Shown here: in pieces, positions 7,654 to 15,541 of the stretch
How positions within the stretch are numbered: position 1 is the first letter of the stretch
How the letters are laid out: every line of letters begins with the position of its first letter
Origin: DASVDE01 sp036381235
GTDB taxonomy: Bacteria > Actinomycetota > Thermoleophilia > Solirubrobacterales > 70-9
Length of the DNA stretch: 64,000 nucleotides
Assembly (NCBI GenBank): GCA_036381235.1
Contig: DASVDE010000016.1
Location: 24,897-88,896, forward strand
Reading direction: 5' to 3'
Notes under the pieces: generated by a model
What the model was told of the DNA's origin: nothing
The model's database searches: none
What the model saw: the letters and a program-made list of their open reading frames with translations, nothing else
Position numbers and translations under genes: made by a program

Positions 7654-9159
7654 GTGTCGTTCTACGTCACAACCCCGATCTACTACGTCAATGCCGAGCC
7701 GCACCTCGGCCACGCCTACTCGACCATGGCGGCGGACGTGCTGGCCCGCCACATGCGCCAGCGTGGCGAGGACGTCTTCTTCCTCACCGGCACCGACGAG
7801 CACGGCGAGCCGATCGAGCTGGCCGCCGAGCGCGAGGGGATCGACCCGCAGGAGCTTGCCGACCGCAACGCCGCCAAGTTCCGCGAGCTGATGCCGATCA
7901 TCGGCGCGACCAACGACTTCTTCATCCGCACCTCCGATCCCCGCCACAAAGAGAAGGTCGCGGAGATCATGCAGCGCGTCTACGACAACGGCTGGGTGAC
8001 GAAGGGGACGTATGAGGGCTGGTACTGCCCGCGCTGCGCCGACTTCAAAACCGAGCGGGAGCTGGGCCCCGGCAACACCTGCCCGATCCACGAGATCGAG
8101 CTGGAGAAGGTGCGGGAGGAGAACTGGTTCTTTCGGCTCTCCGCCTTTCAGGAGCGGCTCGAGGCTCTGTATGAGGAGCGGCCCGACTTCGTCGTCCCCG
8201 AGTTCCGCCGCAACGAGGCGGTCGCCTTCATCAAGGGCGGGCTGGAGGACGTCTCGCTCTCGCGGCCGAAGCTGAAGTGGGGGATGGAACTGCCCTGGGA
8301 CCCGGGCCAGCGCATGTACGTGTGGTTCGACGCGCTGCTCAACTACGTGACGGCGCTGACCTTCGCCCGCGAGGAGGAGGACCTGACCGACCGTTACTGG
8401 CCGGCCGACCTGCACGTGATGGCGAAGGACATCCTCAAGTTCCACGCGGTGATCTGGCCGGCGCTGCTCTGGGCGGCGGACCTGGAGCCGCCGAAGCGGA
8501 TGGCGATCCACGGCTACCTGCTGATGGGCGAGAAGAAGATGTCGAAGAGCCTTGGCAATGTGCTCGATCCGTTCGAGGTGATCGACCGCTTCGGCGCCGA
8601 CGCCCTGCGCTTCTACTGCTTCCGCGAGGTCAGCTTCGGGGGGGACGGCTCGATCTCCACCGCCGGCTTCGAGGCCCGTTACGAGACCGAGTTGGCCAAC
8701 GACTACGGCAACCTGGCGAGCCGGGTGCTGGCGATGGTCGACCGCTACCGGGACGGGGTCGTGCCAAAGGCTGCCGTCGACGCCGTGCTGGAGGAGGACT
8801 TCGCGGGGGCGGTCGGCCGCTTCAGCGAGCTGCTCGATCGCGCCGAGCTGACCCAGGCGCTGGAGGAGGCCTGGAAGCTGGTGCGGCGCCTCAACCGCTT
8901 CGTCGAGGAGACCAAGCCGTGGGAGCTGGCAAAGGACGAGGCCGACCCCGAGCGCCTCGACGAGGTCCTCTACAACCTGGCCGAGGGGCTGCGAGTGACG
9001 ACCCTGCTCCTCGTCCCCTACTTGCCTGACACAAGCGAGCGGCTGCTGGCCGCGCTCGGCGAGGAGCGCCGTGAGCTGGCCGAGCTGGGCTCCAGGCCCG
9101 GCGGTCAGAAGATCGAGCGCCTGCCGCCTCTCTTCCCCAAGATCGAAGCCCCGGCCTGA
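7654..9159 (+). CDS. metG: methionyl-tRNA synthetase
   Basis: This encodes 501 residues. GTG 7654 gives the conserved start SFYVTTPIYYVNAEPHLGH, with the HIGH-type motif HLGH at 17-20. The zinc-knuckle insertion has CPRCADF and NTCPIHE. The KMSKS loop (EKKMSKSLGN) is near residue 296, and the helical anticodon domain includes NDYGNLASRVLAM. No C-terminal EMAP-like domain is present. A TAGCCT hexamer lies 8 bases before the GTG. Its last 269 bases are overlapped by the opposing phosphatase-like frame. Confidence 0.96.
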   Translation: MSFYVTTPIYYVNAEPHLGHAYSTMAADVLARHMRQRGEDVFFLTGTDEHGEPIELAAEREGIDPQELADRNAAKFRELMPIIGATNDFFIRTSDPRHKEKVAEIMQRVYDNGWVTKGTYEGWYCPRCADFKTERELGPGNTCPIHEIELEKVREENWFFRLSAFQERLEALYEERPDFVVPEFRRNEAVAFIKGGLEDVSLSRPKLKWGMELPWDPGQRMYVWFDALLNYVTALTFAREEEDLTDRYWPADLHVMAKDILKFHAVIWPALLWAADLEPPKRMAIHGYLLMGEKKMSKSLGNVLDPFEVIDRFGADALRFYCFREVSFGGDGSISTAGFEARYETELANDYGNLASRVLAMVDRYRDGVVPKAAVDAVLEEDFAGAVGRFSELLDRAELTQALEEAWKLVRRLNRFVEETKPWELAKDEADPERLDEVLYNLAEGLRVTTLLLVPYLPDTSERLLAALGEERRELAELGSRPGGQKIERLPPLFPKIEAPA

Positions 9160-10039
9160 GGGCGGCGCTCAACGAGTGGGCGCCACGCGCATTGCGCAGC
9201 CGTGGGAGCCCGAAGAGGTCTTCGATCGTCGCCAGCAGCGAGTAGTGATCGAAGGGACGCCGTAGGCGCGCGCCGCGGCGAGCAGACGGGCCGATCAGCA
9301 CCGTCATCACCCGCCCGCCGCCGGCGCGCCCGCAGCAGCCTGTATCGGATGTTCCCTCGTCGAATGTGATCGCGAGCAGCCCATGCGGTCCCAATTGCCG
9401 CACGATCCGTGGCACGAGCTCGGCCAGGTGACGGTCGGCGACCTCGATGCCGCAGTCGTGGGCGTCGTTGCAGACGCCCGGGCTGAGCCAGGCGAAGTGG
9501 GGTAGGGAGCGGCGTCGCAGGTCCTGCACGAGGCGTGTGGACGGAACAACCCGTGCGCAGCGGCGGGGCACCGAAGTCAGAGAGGGGAAGTACGCGAATG
9601 GGTTGTGGCGCTTCACGTAGTCGCCGGCAGCGGCTCCGGTGAAGCAGCTATGGGGCATGTCCTCCATGTAGGCACGCCAAGAGATGCCCGCCCGGGAGAG
9701 CTGCAGGGCCAGGTTTTGCCCAGTCGCGTTGCAGTCAAGGCAGTTCTCGGCGATGCCAAACGTCGATCCGCCGAGCAGGGCGAGGTAGTTGGGCAGCGAG
9801 GGGTGGGTCACCGCGAAGTAGTGGGTGGCGAGCACGCCGCGCTTCGCGAGCCCGTTGAGGAATGGCGCCTCGGGGTTGCCGATCACCTCGCTGAATTCGT
9901 GATTCTCGAGGACGATCAGGACCGCACGTGAGGGTGGCGCCTCGCCGGCTGTCCCGACCGAGGGCAGTGTCGCCGCCGAGGCGAGCCAGGCGAGCGCGAT
10001 CGACGCGAGCGCTGCGGCCGGCAGGCGACTACGCGGCAA
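8891..10039 (-). CDS. secreted phosphoesterase/acid-phosphatase-like protein (PF04185-type) with an odd C-terminal extension
   Basis: This encodes 382 residues. A signal peptide occupies about 1-30. The catalytic core has VLIVLENHEFSEVIGN, THPSLPNYLALLGGSTFGI, AITFDEGTSDTG and FDHYSLLATIEDLFGLP, as in secreted phospholipase C-like acid phosphatases. The family core ends near residue 290, where the frame enters the metG 3' end. The last roughly 90 residues are arginine- and alanine-rich and are antisense to metG. They may be a read-through tail after a lost stop codon or an old frameshift. It starts 11 bases inside the end of the lactate-monooxygenase-like gene, so the two are coupled. Confidence 0.8.
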   Translation of the reverse strand: MPRSRLPAAALASIALAWLASAATLPSVGTAGEAPPSRAVLIVLENHEFSEVIGNPEAPFLNGLAKRGVLATHYFAVTHPSLPNYLALLGGSTFGIAENCLDCNATGQNLALQLSRAGISWRAYMEDMPHSCFTGAAAGDYVKRHNPFAYFPSLTSVPRRCARVVPSTRLVQDLRRRSLPHFAWLSPGVCNDAHDCGIEVADRHLAELVPRIVRQLGPHGLLAITFDEGTSDTGCCGRAGGGRVMTVLIGPSARRGARLRRPFDHYSLLATIEDLFGLPRLRNARGAHSLSAALRPGLRSWGREAAGARSSDRRAWSPARPAHGAPRRARPAAARLCQASRGRGAGSSLAAPRPGCRGPRRGARGRPRPLPAPTAWSPRRSG

Positions 10040-11186
10040 GTGCCCCGGAGTCGAGCTGGTCCACGCGGGTGTAGCCGCAGAGGGCCATAGTCAGGTCGAG
10101 CTCGGCGAGGACCATCTTCAGGACCGCCTCGACGCCGGCCTGACCTTCCAGGGCCAGGCCCCAGATGTAGGGGCGCCCGAGGAGGACGGCGTCGGCGCCG
10201 AGGGCGAGCGCCTTGATCGCGTCGGCCCCACCGCGAATGCCGCTGTCGAAGAGGATCGTCAGCTTCTCGCCGCAGGCCTCGGCGATCGCGGGCAGCGCAT
10301 CGAGTGAGGCGATGGCGCCGTCGACCTGGCGGCCGCCGTGGTTGGAGACGACGATTCCGTCGAGGCCGCGCTTCGCCGCCTCGCGCGCGTCCTCGACGTG
10401 CTGGATGCCCTTGACGACGATTGGCAGGGAGGTCGTTTTCCGCAGCCACTCAAGGTCGTCCCAGTTCAACGACGGATTGGCCTGGACGCCGAGGAAGTGG
10501 CCGGTCGCCGCGCCCTGGTCCTCCTCCGGGGACTCCTCCAGGCCGGCGCGGAAGACCGGGTCCTGGAAATAGTTGGCGACGCCCATCCCGTTGAGGAAGG
10601 GCAGCCAGGCCTGCTGCAGGTCGCGCGGCTTCCAGCCGGGGATGAAGGTGTCGACGGTGAGGACGATCGCGCCGTAGCCGGCTGCCTCCGCGCGCTTGAC
10701 GAAGCTCTCCGCCAGGCTGCGATCGTTGGGCCAGTAGAGCTGGAACCAGCGCGGCGCCTCGCTGCCCGCTTCGGCGATCTCCTCCAGCGTGAAGTGCGAG
10801 CTCGTGCTGGCGATCATCGGCACTCCGAGCGCCGCCGCTGCGCGCGCCGTCGCCAGCTCGCCCTCTTCGTGGACCACTTTCTGCACCCCGATCGGCGCCA
10901 GCATCAGCGGCGCCGGCATCGCGGTGCCAAGCACGTTGACGGAGAGGTCACGCTCGGCGACGTCGCGCAGCATCCGCGGCACGATCCGCCGGCGCCGGAA
11001 GGCCTCCAGGTTCGCGTCCATCGTGCCTTCGCCTCCGGCGCCGGCGAAGACGTAGTTCGCCGCCTTCGGATCCATCGTCTCGGCGGCGCGCCGCTCCAGC
11101 TCGGCCATCGAGACCGGTATCGACGGCGTCTCACCCCCCAGGCCACGGGCGTAGATCTCGCGGTAGTAGTCGGCGAAGTCCGCCAT
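10029..11186 (-). CDS. FMN-dependent alpha-hydroxy-acid oxidase, lactate 2-monooxygenase-like
   Basis: This encodes 385 residues, close to mycobacterial lactate monooxygenase. The start (ADFADYYREIYARGLGG) matches that group. The FMN barrel shows PLMLAPIGVQKVVHEEGE, MIASTSSHFTLEEIA, FQLYWPNDRS and GIVVSNHGGRQVDG, with catalytic H283 in NHGGRQ, then ILFDSGIRGGADAIKALALGADAVLLGRPY. The enzyme would oxidise L-lactate or a related 2-hydroxy acid; distinguishing oxidase from monooxygenase needs assay. It is divergent from tatD and overlaps the phosphatase-like gene by 11 bases. Confidence 0.88.
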   Translation of the reverse strand: MADFADYYREIYARGLGGETPSIPVSMAELERRAAETMDPKAANYVFAGAGGEGTMDANLEAFRRRRIVPRMLRDVAERDLSVNVLGTAMPAPLMLAPIGVQKVVHEEGELATARAAAALGVPMIASTSSHFTLEEIAEAGSEAPRWFQLYWPNDRSLAESFVKRAEAAGYGAIVLTVDTFIPGWKPRDLQQAWLPFLNGMGVANYFQDPVFRAGLEESPEEDQGAATGHFLGVQANPSLNWDDLEWLRKTTSLPIVVKGIQHVEDAREAAKRGLDGIVVSNHGGRQVDGAIASLDALPAIAEACGEKLTILFDSGIRGGADAIKALALGADAVLLGRPYIWGLALEGQAGVEAVLKMVLAELDLTMALCGYTRVDQLDSGALAA

Positions 11187-11261
11187 GCGCGGAGGAGGCT
11201 ACCGCCGCGAGCCGGTTCCGGCCGGGGCCGAATCGCGATCCGCCGAGGATAGGCTGAGCCC

Positions 11262-12029
11262 ATGATCGACTCCCACACCCACCTGTTTCTCTGCGAGCAG
11301 CCGGAGGACGAGCTGATCGCCGCGGCAGATGCGGCGGGGGTGAGTCGGATGCTGAACGTCGGTCTCGGCGCCGACAGCAACGAGACGGCGGTCGGGGCGG
11401 CGGAGCGGCACGAGGGGGTGTTCGCGGCGGTCGGCTGCCATCCGACCTCGGCCGGCGAGTTCGACGACGCGCTTGGCGTCGAGATCGCGCGGCTCGCAGC
11501 GCACGAGAAGGTGCGGGCGATCGGCGAGACGGGCATCGACTACTACCGCGATACCGCGACGCCCGCCGAGCAGAGGCGAGCGTTCGAGGCGCAGATTGAG
11601 ATCGCCCGCGATCACGGCCTGCCGATCGTGATCCACGCGCGAGATCCCGACGGCGAGACTACGGCGTCCGACGAGGTGTTCGAGGTCCTCGACGCCCGCG
11701 CCGGTGACGCTCCGGTCATCCTGCATTGCTTCCTCGCTCCCTGGCGCGTCGAGGACGCGATCGAGCGGGGCTGGTTCTGCTCCTTCTCGGGGATCGTCAC
11801 CTATCCCAAGTCCGATGCGCTGCGCGAGGCGGCCGGGAAGCTGCCCGACGATCTTCTCCTGGTCGAGACCGATGCGCCCTACCTCGCGCCGCAGGCGGTG
11901 CGCGGCAGGCCGAACGAGCCGGCCCATGTCGTCTCCACCGCCGAGGTCGTCGCCGAGGTGCGAGGTGTCTCCTACGGGGAGTTGGAGCAGGTCGTCGAGG
12001 AGAACGCCCGGGAGCTGTTCGGCTGGTAG
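11262..12029 (+). CDS. tatD: TatD-family metal-dependent DNase/hydrolase
   Basis: This encodes 255 residues with the full metal-site set: MIDSHTHLF (H4 and H6), AIGETGIDYY (glutamate), PIVIHARD (histidine), ILHCFLAPW (histidine) and LVETDAPYLAP (aspartate). TatD enzymes are 3'-5' exonucleases or deacylases acting in the cytoplasm. A TAGGCT hexamer ends 6 bases before the ATG, suggesting a leaderless transcript. Its stop is 2 bases before the GTG of rsmA, forming an operon. Confidence 0.93.
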   Translation: MIDSHTHLFLCEQPEDELIAAADAAGVSRMLNVGLGADSNETAVGAAERHEGVFAAVGCHPTSAGEFDDALGVEIARLAAHEKVRAIGETGIDYYRDTATPAEQRRAFEAQIEIARDHGLPIVIHARDPDGETTASDEVFEVLDARAGDAPVILHCFLAPWRVEDAIERGWFCSFSGIVTYPKSDALREAAGKLPDDLLLVETDAPYLAPQAVRGRPNEPAHVVSTAEVVAEVRGVSYGELEQVVEENARELFGW

Positions 12030-12031
12030 CC

Positions 12032-12790
12032 GTGGTCAGGCTCGGGCAGAACTTCCTCGCCGATCCGAACCTGCTCGACGCGATCCTCCGCGACGCGGCG
12101 CTCGACTCCGCCGACGTCGTGCTCGAGGTGGGGGCGGGGGAGGGGGTGTTGACCGGGCGGCTGGCCGAAGTGGCCTCCCGAGTCCACGTCGTCGAGATCG
12201 ATCGGGGGCTGGAGGAGGCGCTGGCGCCGCTCGCCGCTCGCCGCAACGTCGACCTGCACTGGGCGGACGCGATGAAGCTGGATTTCGGCGCTCTGGACCC
12301 GGCGCCGACCGCGATGGTCGCCAACCTTCCCTACTCGGTGGCGACCCCGGTGATCCTGCGCACGATCGAGCAACTCCCCTCCCTGCGGCGCTGGACGGTG
12401 ATGGTTCAGCGTGAGATCGCCGACCGCCTGCGGGCCAAGCCGGGCAGCCGCACCTACGGCTCACCGAGCGTCTTGGCGCAGCTGGCCTGCGAGGTGAGGT
12501 TGGTGCGCACCGTCGACCCGGCGGTGTTCAGGCCGCGGCCGCGGGTCGAGTCGGCGATCCTCGGCCTGCGCCGCACCGGGCCCGCCGCCGATCCCGAGAC
12601 CCGCGAGCTGGTGCGCGCCGCCTTCGCCCACCGGCGCAAGTCGCTGGCCCGCTCCCTGGAGCACGCCCGCCCCGACTCACTCGCCCCAGCCCGCGCCGCC
12701 CTGCGCAAGCTCGACCTACCGGAAAACGCCCGCGCCGAGCAGCTTTCGCCGGAGCAGTTCCGCGCCTTGGCTAAGAGCCTGTCCGGGTAG
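12032..12790 (+). CDS. rsmA: 16S rRNA dimethyladenosine transferase (KsgA)
   Basis: This encodes 252 residues from GTG 12032 (VVRLGQNFLADPNLLDAI). The SAM-binding site is VVLEVGAGEGVLT at about 28-40, and the catalytic NLPY motif (ANLPYSVATPVIL) is near residue 98. The C-terminal domain includes FRPRPRVESAIL and AFAHRRKSLARSL. It dimethylates A1518 and A1519 of 16S rRNA. It follows tatD by 2 bases and precedes ispE, a common trio. Its last codons and stop are part of the left arm of a large inverted repeat. Confidence 0.96.
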   Translation: MVRLGQNFLADPNLLDAILRDAALDSADVVLEVGAGEGVLTGRLAEVASRVHVVEIDRGLEEALAPLAARRNVDLHWADAMKLDFGALDPAPTAMVANLPYSVATPVILRTIEQLPSLRRWTVMVQREIADRLRAKPGSRTYGSPSVLAQLACEVRLVRTVDPAVFRPRPRVESAILGLRRTGPAADPETRELVRAAFAHRRKSLARSLEHARPDSLAPARAALRKLDLPENARAEQLSPEQFRALAKSLSG

Positions 12791-12887
12791 GGGGTCGAAC
12801 GGCTTGTACTTTTTCCGCGTAACCGCTGGCGGGCAACTGATCACCATCTTCGGAAAAAGTTGAGTGAGACCCCCTACCCGGACAGGC
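12777..12887. repeat. 111-base nested inverted repeat at the rsmA-ispE junction
   Basis: Arms 12777-12796 and 12868-12887 are perfect 20-base complements (left arm begins GCCTGTCCGG). A second perfect 10-base pair sits inside: ACTTTTTCCG (12808-12817) and CGGAAAAAGT (12851-12860), with a 33-base loop. The rsmA TAG lies in the left arm, and the right arm ends 9 bases before the ispE ATG. It could be a transcription or translation control hairpin, or a small non-autonomous repeat element. Confidence 0.85.
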
Positions 12888-12896
12888 CCAGTCGAG

Positions 12897-13739
12897 ATGC
12901 GCATCTACGCCCCCGCAAAGCTCAACCTCTGCCTCTATCTGGGCCCGCGTCGCGAGGACGGGTTGCACGAGCTGTGCTCGCTGTTCGAGCCGTTGGCGCT
13001 CGCCGACCCGATCGAGGTCTCAGAGGCCGAGCGCGACGAGGTCGTCTGCCCCGGGGTCGAAGGAGAGAACCTAGCGGCGCGGGCGCTCGCGGCGCTGCGC
13101 GAGCGTGGCTGGGAGGGGCCGCCGCTGCGGGTGGAGATCGAGAAGCGGATACCGGTCGCCGCCGGCCTCGGTGGCGGCAGCGCCGACGCGGCGGCGGTGC
13201 TGCGGCTGGCGACGGGGCAGGTCGATGACCTGCCCGCAATCGCCGCCGGGCTCGGCGCCGACGTTCCTTCGCAGCTGAACCCGTCCCTGGCGCTGGTCCA
13301 GGGCGCGGGCGAGCGGATCGAGAGCCTGCCCGAGCCGACCCCGCACGCGGCCGTGTTGCTCCCCTGCGGCGGCGGCCTCAGCACCGCCGATGTCTTCGCC
13401 GAGGCCGATCGGCTCGAGCTGGGCCGCGACGCCGCCGAGCTGGACTACCTCGCCGCTCGCCTTCGCGCCGCGGCCGGCGCCGGCGCCTCGCCGCTCGATT
13501 ACGCCGATCTCCTCCACAACGACCTCGAGCCCGCCGCCCGCTCCCTGCGCCCCGACATCGGCGACGCCCTCGACGCCCTGCGCGCCGCCGGCGCCCCGAT
13601 CGCCCTGCTCACCGGCTCCGGCCCCACCTCGGTGGGACTTTTCTCCACAGAATCGGGGGCAAAGCGTTCAGCGGAGCGTTTGGGCCGCGACGACGCGATC
13701 GTCTGCGAAGCCGGCGCGATGGCGGTGTTCCTGTCGTGA
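12897..13739 (+). CDS. ispE: 4-diphosphocytidyl-2-C-methyl-D-erythritol kinase
   Basis: This encodes 280 residues from ATG 12897 (MRIYAPAKLNLCLYLG). It is a GHMP kinase with the glycine-rich ATP loop PVAAGLGGGSADAAAVL near 85-101, ADVPSQL, and the C-terminal LTGSGPTSVGLFS. It phosphorylates CDP-ME in the non-mevalonate isoprenoid pathway. The first residues AKLNL are family-invariant, which fixes the start. No clear Shine-Dalgarno is visible, and the large inverted repeat ends just upstream. It overlaps the next gene by 4 bases (GTGA). Confidence 0.95.
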   Translation: MRIYAPAKLNLCLYLGPRREDGLHELCSLFEPLALADPIEVSEAERDEVVCPGVEGENLAARALAALRERGWEGPPLRVEIEKRIPVAAGLGGGSADAAAVLRLATGQVDDLPAIAAGLGADVPSQLNPSLALVQGAGERIESLPEPTPHAAVLLPCGGGLSTADVFAEADRLELGRDAAELDYLAARLRAAAGAGASPLDYADLLHNDLEPAARSLRPDIGDALDALRAAGAPIALLTGSGPTSVGLFSTESGAKRSAERLGRDDAIVCEAGAMAVFLS

Positions 13740-15241
13740 AGCTTGCGCTGCCAGAGGACCGCCGTCGGCGGCGCCTCGCCATGATCGCGATCGCCGCGGC
13801 GATCGCTGCCGGCTATTACCTGATCAGCCGCGTCATTCCTCACGACGATTTGCAGCAGCTGTTGGAGGACATCTCCAACACGCTGGGCGCTTGGACCTAC
13901 CTGCTGGTCGGCGTCTTCGCGTTTGCGGAGACGGGCGCTTTCGTCGGCCTCGTCGTCCCAGGCGAGACGGTGATGCTGCTCGGCGGCGCCGTCGCCGGAC
14001 AGGGCGCGATCGACGTCTACGTGCTGATCGCTATCGCCTGGTTCGCGGCCTGGGCCGGAGACACGACCAGCTTCTTCGTCGGCCGTCGCCTCGGCCGCGA
14101 GTTCGTGATCCGCCACGGCCCGCGTTTCGGGATCGGCCACGAGCGCTTCGAGCAGGTCGAGGAATACTTCTCCCGGCATGGCGGCAAGACGATCTTCATC
14201 GGGCGCTTCATCAGCCTCGTCCGCGCCTTTGCCCCGTTCATAGCCGGCAGCTCCGGGATGCGCTACCGCGCCTTCGTCCCCTACAGCATTCTCGGCACAG
14301 GCCTCTGGGCCAGCGCCCACATCCTGATCGGCTACTTCTTCTCGCGCAGCATCGACACGGCCGCCAAGTACGCGGGACGGGGCGCTTTCCTGCTGGGGAC
14401 GCTGATCGTCGTCATCGTCGGCGCCGTCCTGCTGGTGCGCCACTTCCGGGTCGAGGAGAACCGTCGCGCCGCGGTGCGCTGGATGGAGCGGCACGCCGTC
14501 ACGCGTTGGCCGGTCGTCCTCACCCGCCGCTTCCGGCCACAGCTGCGATTTCTCTGGGACCGGGTCACGCCCGGCGGCACCTTCGGCCTCGAGTTCACCT
14601 CCCTGATGGCGACGCTTGCCGTCGCTGCCTTCGTGCTGATCGGCTACACCTCGATCGTCAGCGGCGATCCCGGGCCCACCCCCGGCGATCAGACCGCGAT
14701 CGACATCGTCGACGGCATTCGCGCCGGCTGGCTTACCGATGTCGCGAAGGCCGTCACCGACCTCGGCTCCGCCGCGGTCACCTGGTCCCTGGCTTTCTTC
14801 TGCGCCGCCTTCCTCATCGCCCGTCGCCGCTGGGCCGAGTTCGGGGTGTTGGCTGCCGGGATGGCGATCGTCATCGTCGGCGTCCACGAGCTGAAGGCCG
14901 AGGTCGATCGCCCGCGACCGTCGGGCAGCCTGGTCGGCTACCGGGGCTCCTCCTTCCCCAGCGGACATGCCGCCTACTCGACCTTCTACGTCTGGCTGGC
15001 GGTGACGATCGTCGTTCGCCTGCGCACAGGGATGACGCGGGGAGCGGCCGTGATCGCCGCCGGGGTCGTCCTGGCGGCGCTGATCGGGCTCACTCGCGTC
15101 TATCTCGACGCCCACTACCTCAGCGACGTGAACGCGGGGTGGGCGCTGGGCGCCGGCGCCTTCGCGCTGTGCGCGGCGGTGGGCCTTGTCATCTCCACGC
15201 TGGGGTCGGTTCGAAGACCACTGCGGTGGCCTTCGAACTGA
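13736..15241 (+). CDS. DedA-family membrane protein fused to a PAP2 phosphatase
   Basis: This encodes 501 residues. Residues about 20-225 are a DedA/SNARE-associated domain: FAFAETGAFVGLVVPGE, GDTTSFFVGRRLGREFV and FIGRFISLVRAFAPFIAG. Residues about 290-495 are a PAP2 phosphatase with the three active-site motifs KAEVDRPRP, SFPSGHAAYS and TRVYLDAHYLSDV. DedA proteins take part in recycling of undecaprenyl-phosphate, and PAP2 enzymes dephosphorylate undecaprenyl-diphosphate, so the fusion plausibly joins cleavage and flipping of the lipid carrier. That coupling is an inference. The GTG start overlaps the ispE stop. Confidence 0.93.
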   Translation: MKLALPEDRRRRRLAMIAIAAAIAAGYYLISRVIPHDDLQQLLEDISNTLGAWTYLLVGVFAFAETGAFVGLVVPGETVMLLGGAVAGQGAIDVYVLIAIAWFAAWAGDTTSFFVGRRLGREFVIRHGPRFGIGHERFEQVEEYFSRHGGKTIFIGRFISLVRAFAPFIAGSSGMRYRAFVPYSILGTGLWASAHILIGYFFSRSIDTAAKYAGRGAFLLGTLIVVIVGAVLLVRHFRVEENRRAAVRWMERHAVTRWPVVLTRRFRPQLRFLWDRVTPGGTFGLEFTSLMATLAVAAFVLIGYTSIVSGDPGPTPGDQTAIDIVDGIRAGWLTDVAKAVTDLGSAAVTWSLAFFCAAFLIARRRWAEFGVLAAGMAIVIVGVHELKAEVDRPRPSGSLVGYRGSSFPSGHAAYSTFYVWLAVTIVVRLRTGMTRGAAVIAAGVVLAALIGLTRVYLDAHYLSDVNAGWALGAGAFALCAAVGLVISTLGSVRRPLRWPSN

Positions 15242-15254
15242 CCCTTGCGGCACA

Positions 15255-15524
15255 ATGGGCTCGATGGCCATGGTTGAGGCGCTGCCGCTGGCATTGCAGA
15301 AGATCGAGAATGAGTACCTGCTGTTCGGCGCGGCGGGCCTGATCAGCCTGGTCGCCTTCGTCGCCCTGATCTTCGTCCCGGCGGTCAGCTCCTTCGGCCG
15401 AATCTGGGAGAAGGCTGCGGCCGGCGTTCTCTCAATCTTCGTCCTCGTCGCGCTCGTCCTGACCGGTGTGGTGGTCGGCCTCGCCTTCGTCTACTACTAC
15501 GACGAGATCGTCAACCTGCTCTAG
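15255..15524 (+). CDS. small two-helix membrane protein, function unknown
   Basis: This encodes 89 residues from ATG 15255; ATG 15264 and 15270 are equally possible, and a CACAAT hexamer at 15251-15256 would make 15264 a leaderless start. Two hydrophobic helices are clear (AAGLISLVAFVALIFVPAV and GVLSIFVLVALVLTGVVVGL), with a short C-terminal YYYDEIVNLL. I do not recognise a family. It sits between the DedA-PAP2 fusion and the PucR-type regulator. Confidence 0.6.
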   Translation: MGSMAMVEALPLALQKIENEYLLFGAAGLISLVAFVALIFVPAVSSFGRIWEKAAAGVLSIFVLVALVLTGVVVGLAFVYYYDEIVNLL

Positions 15525-15529
15525 ACCGC

Positions 15530-15535
15530 GATAAT
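15530..15535 (+). promoter_or_regulatory. -10-like hexamer for the PucR-type regulator
   Basis: GATAAT ends 6 bases before the ATG at 15542, consistent with a leaderless transcript. Confidence 0.4.
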
Positions 15536-15541
15536 GGGCGG

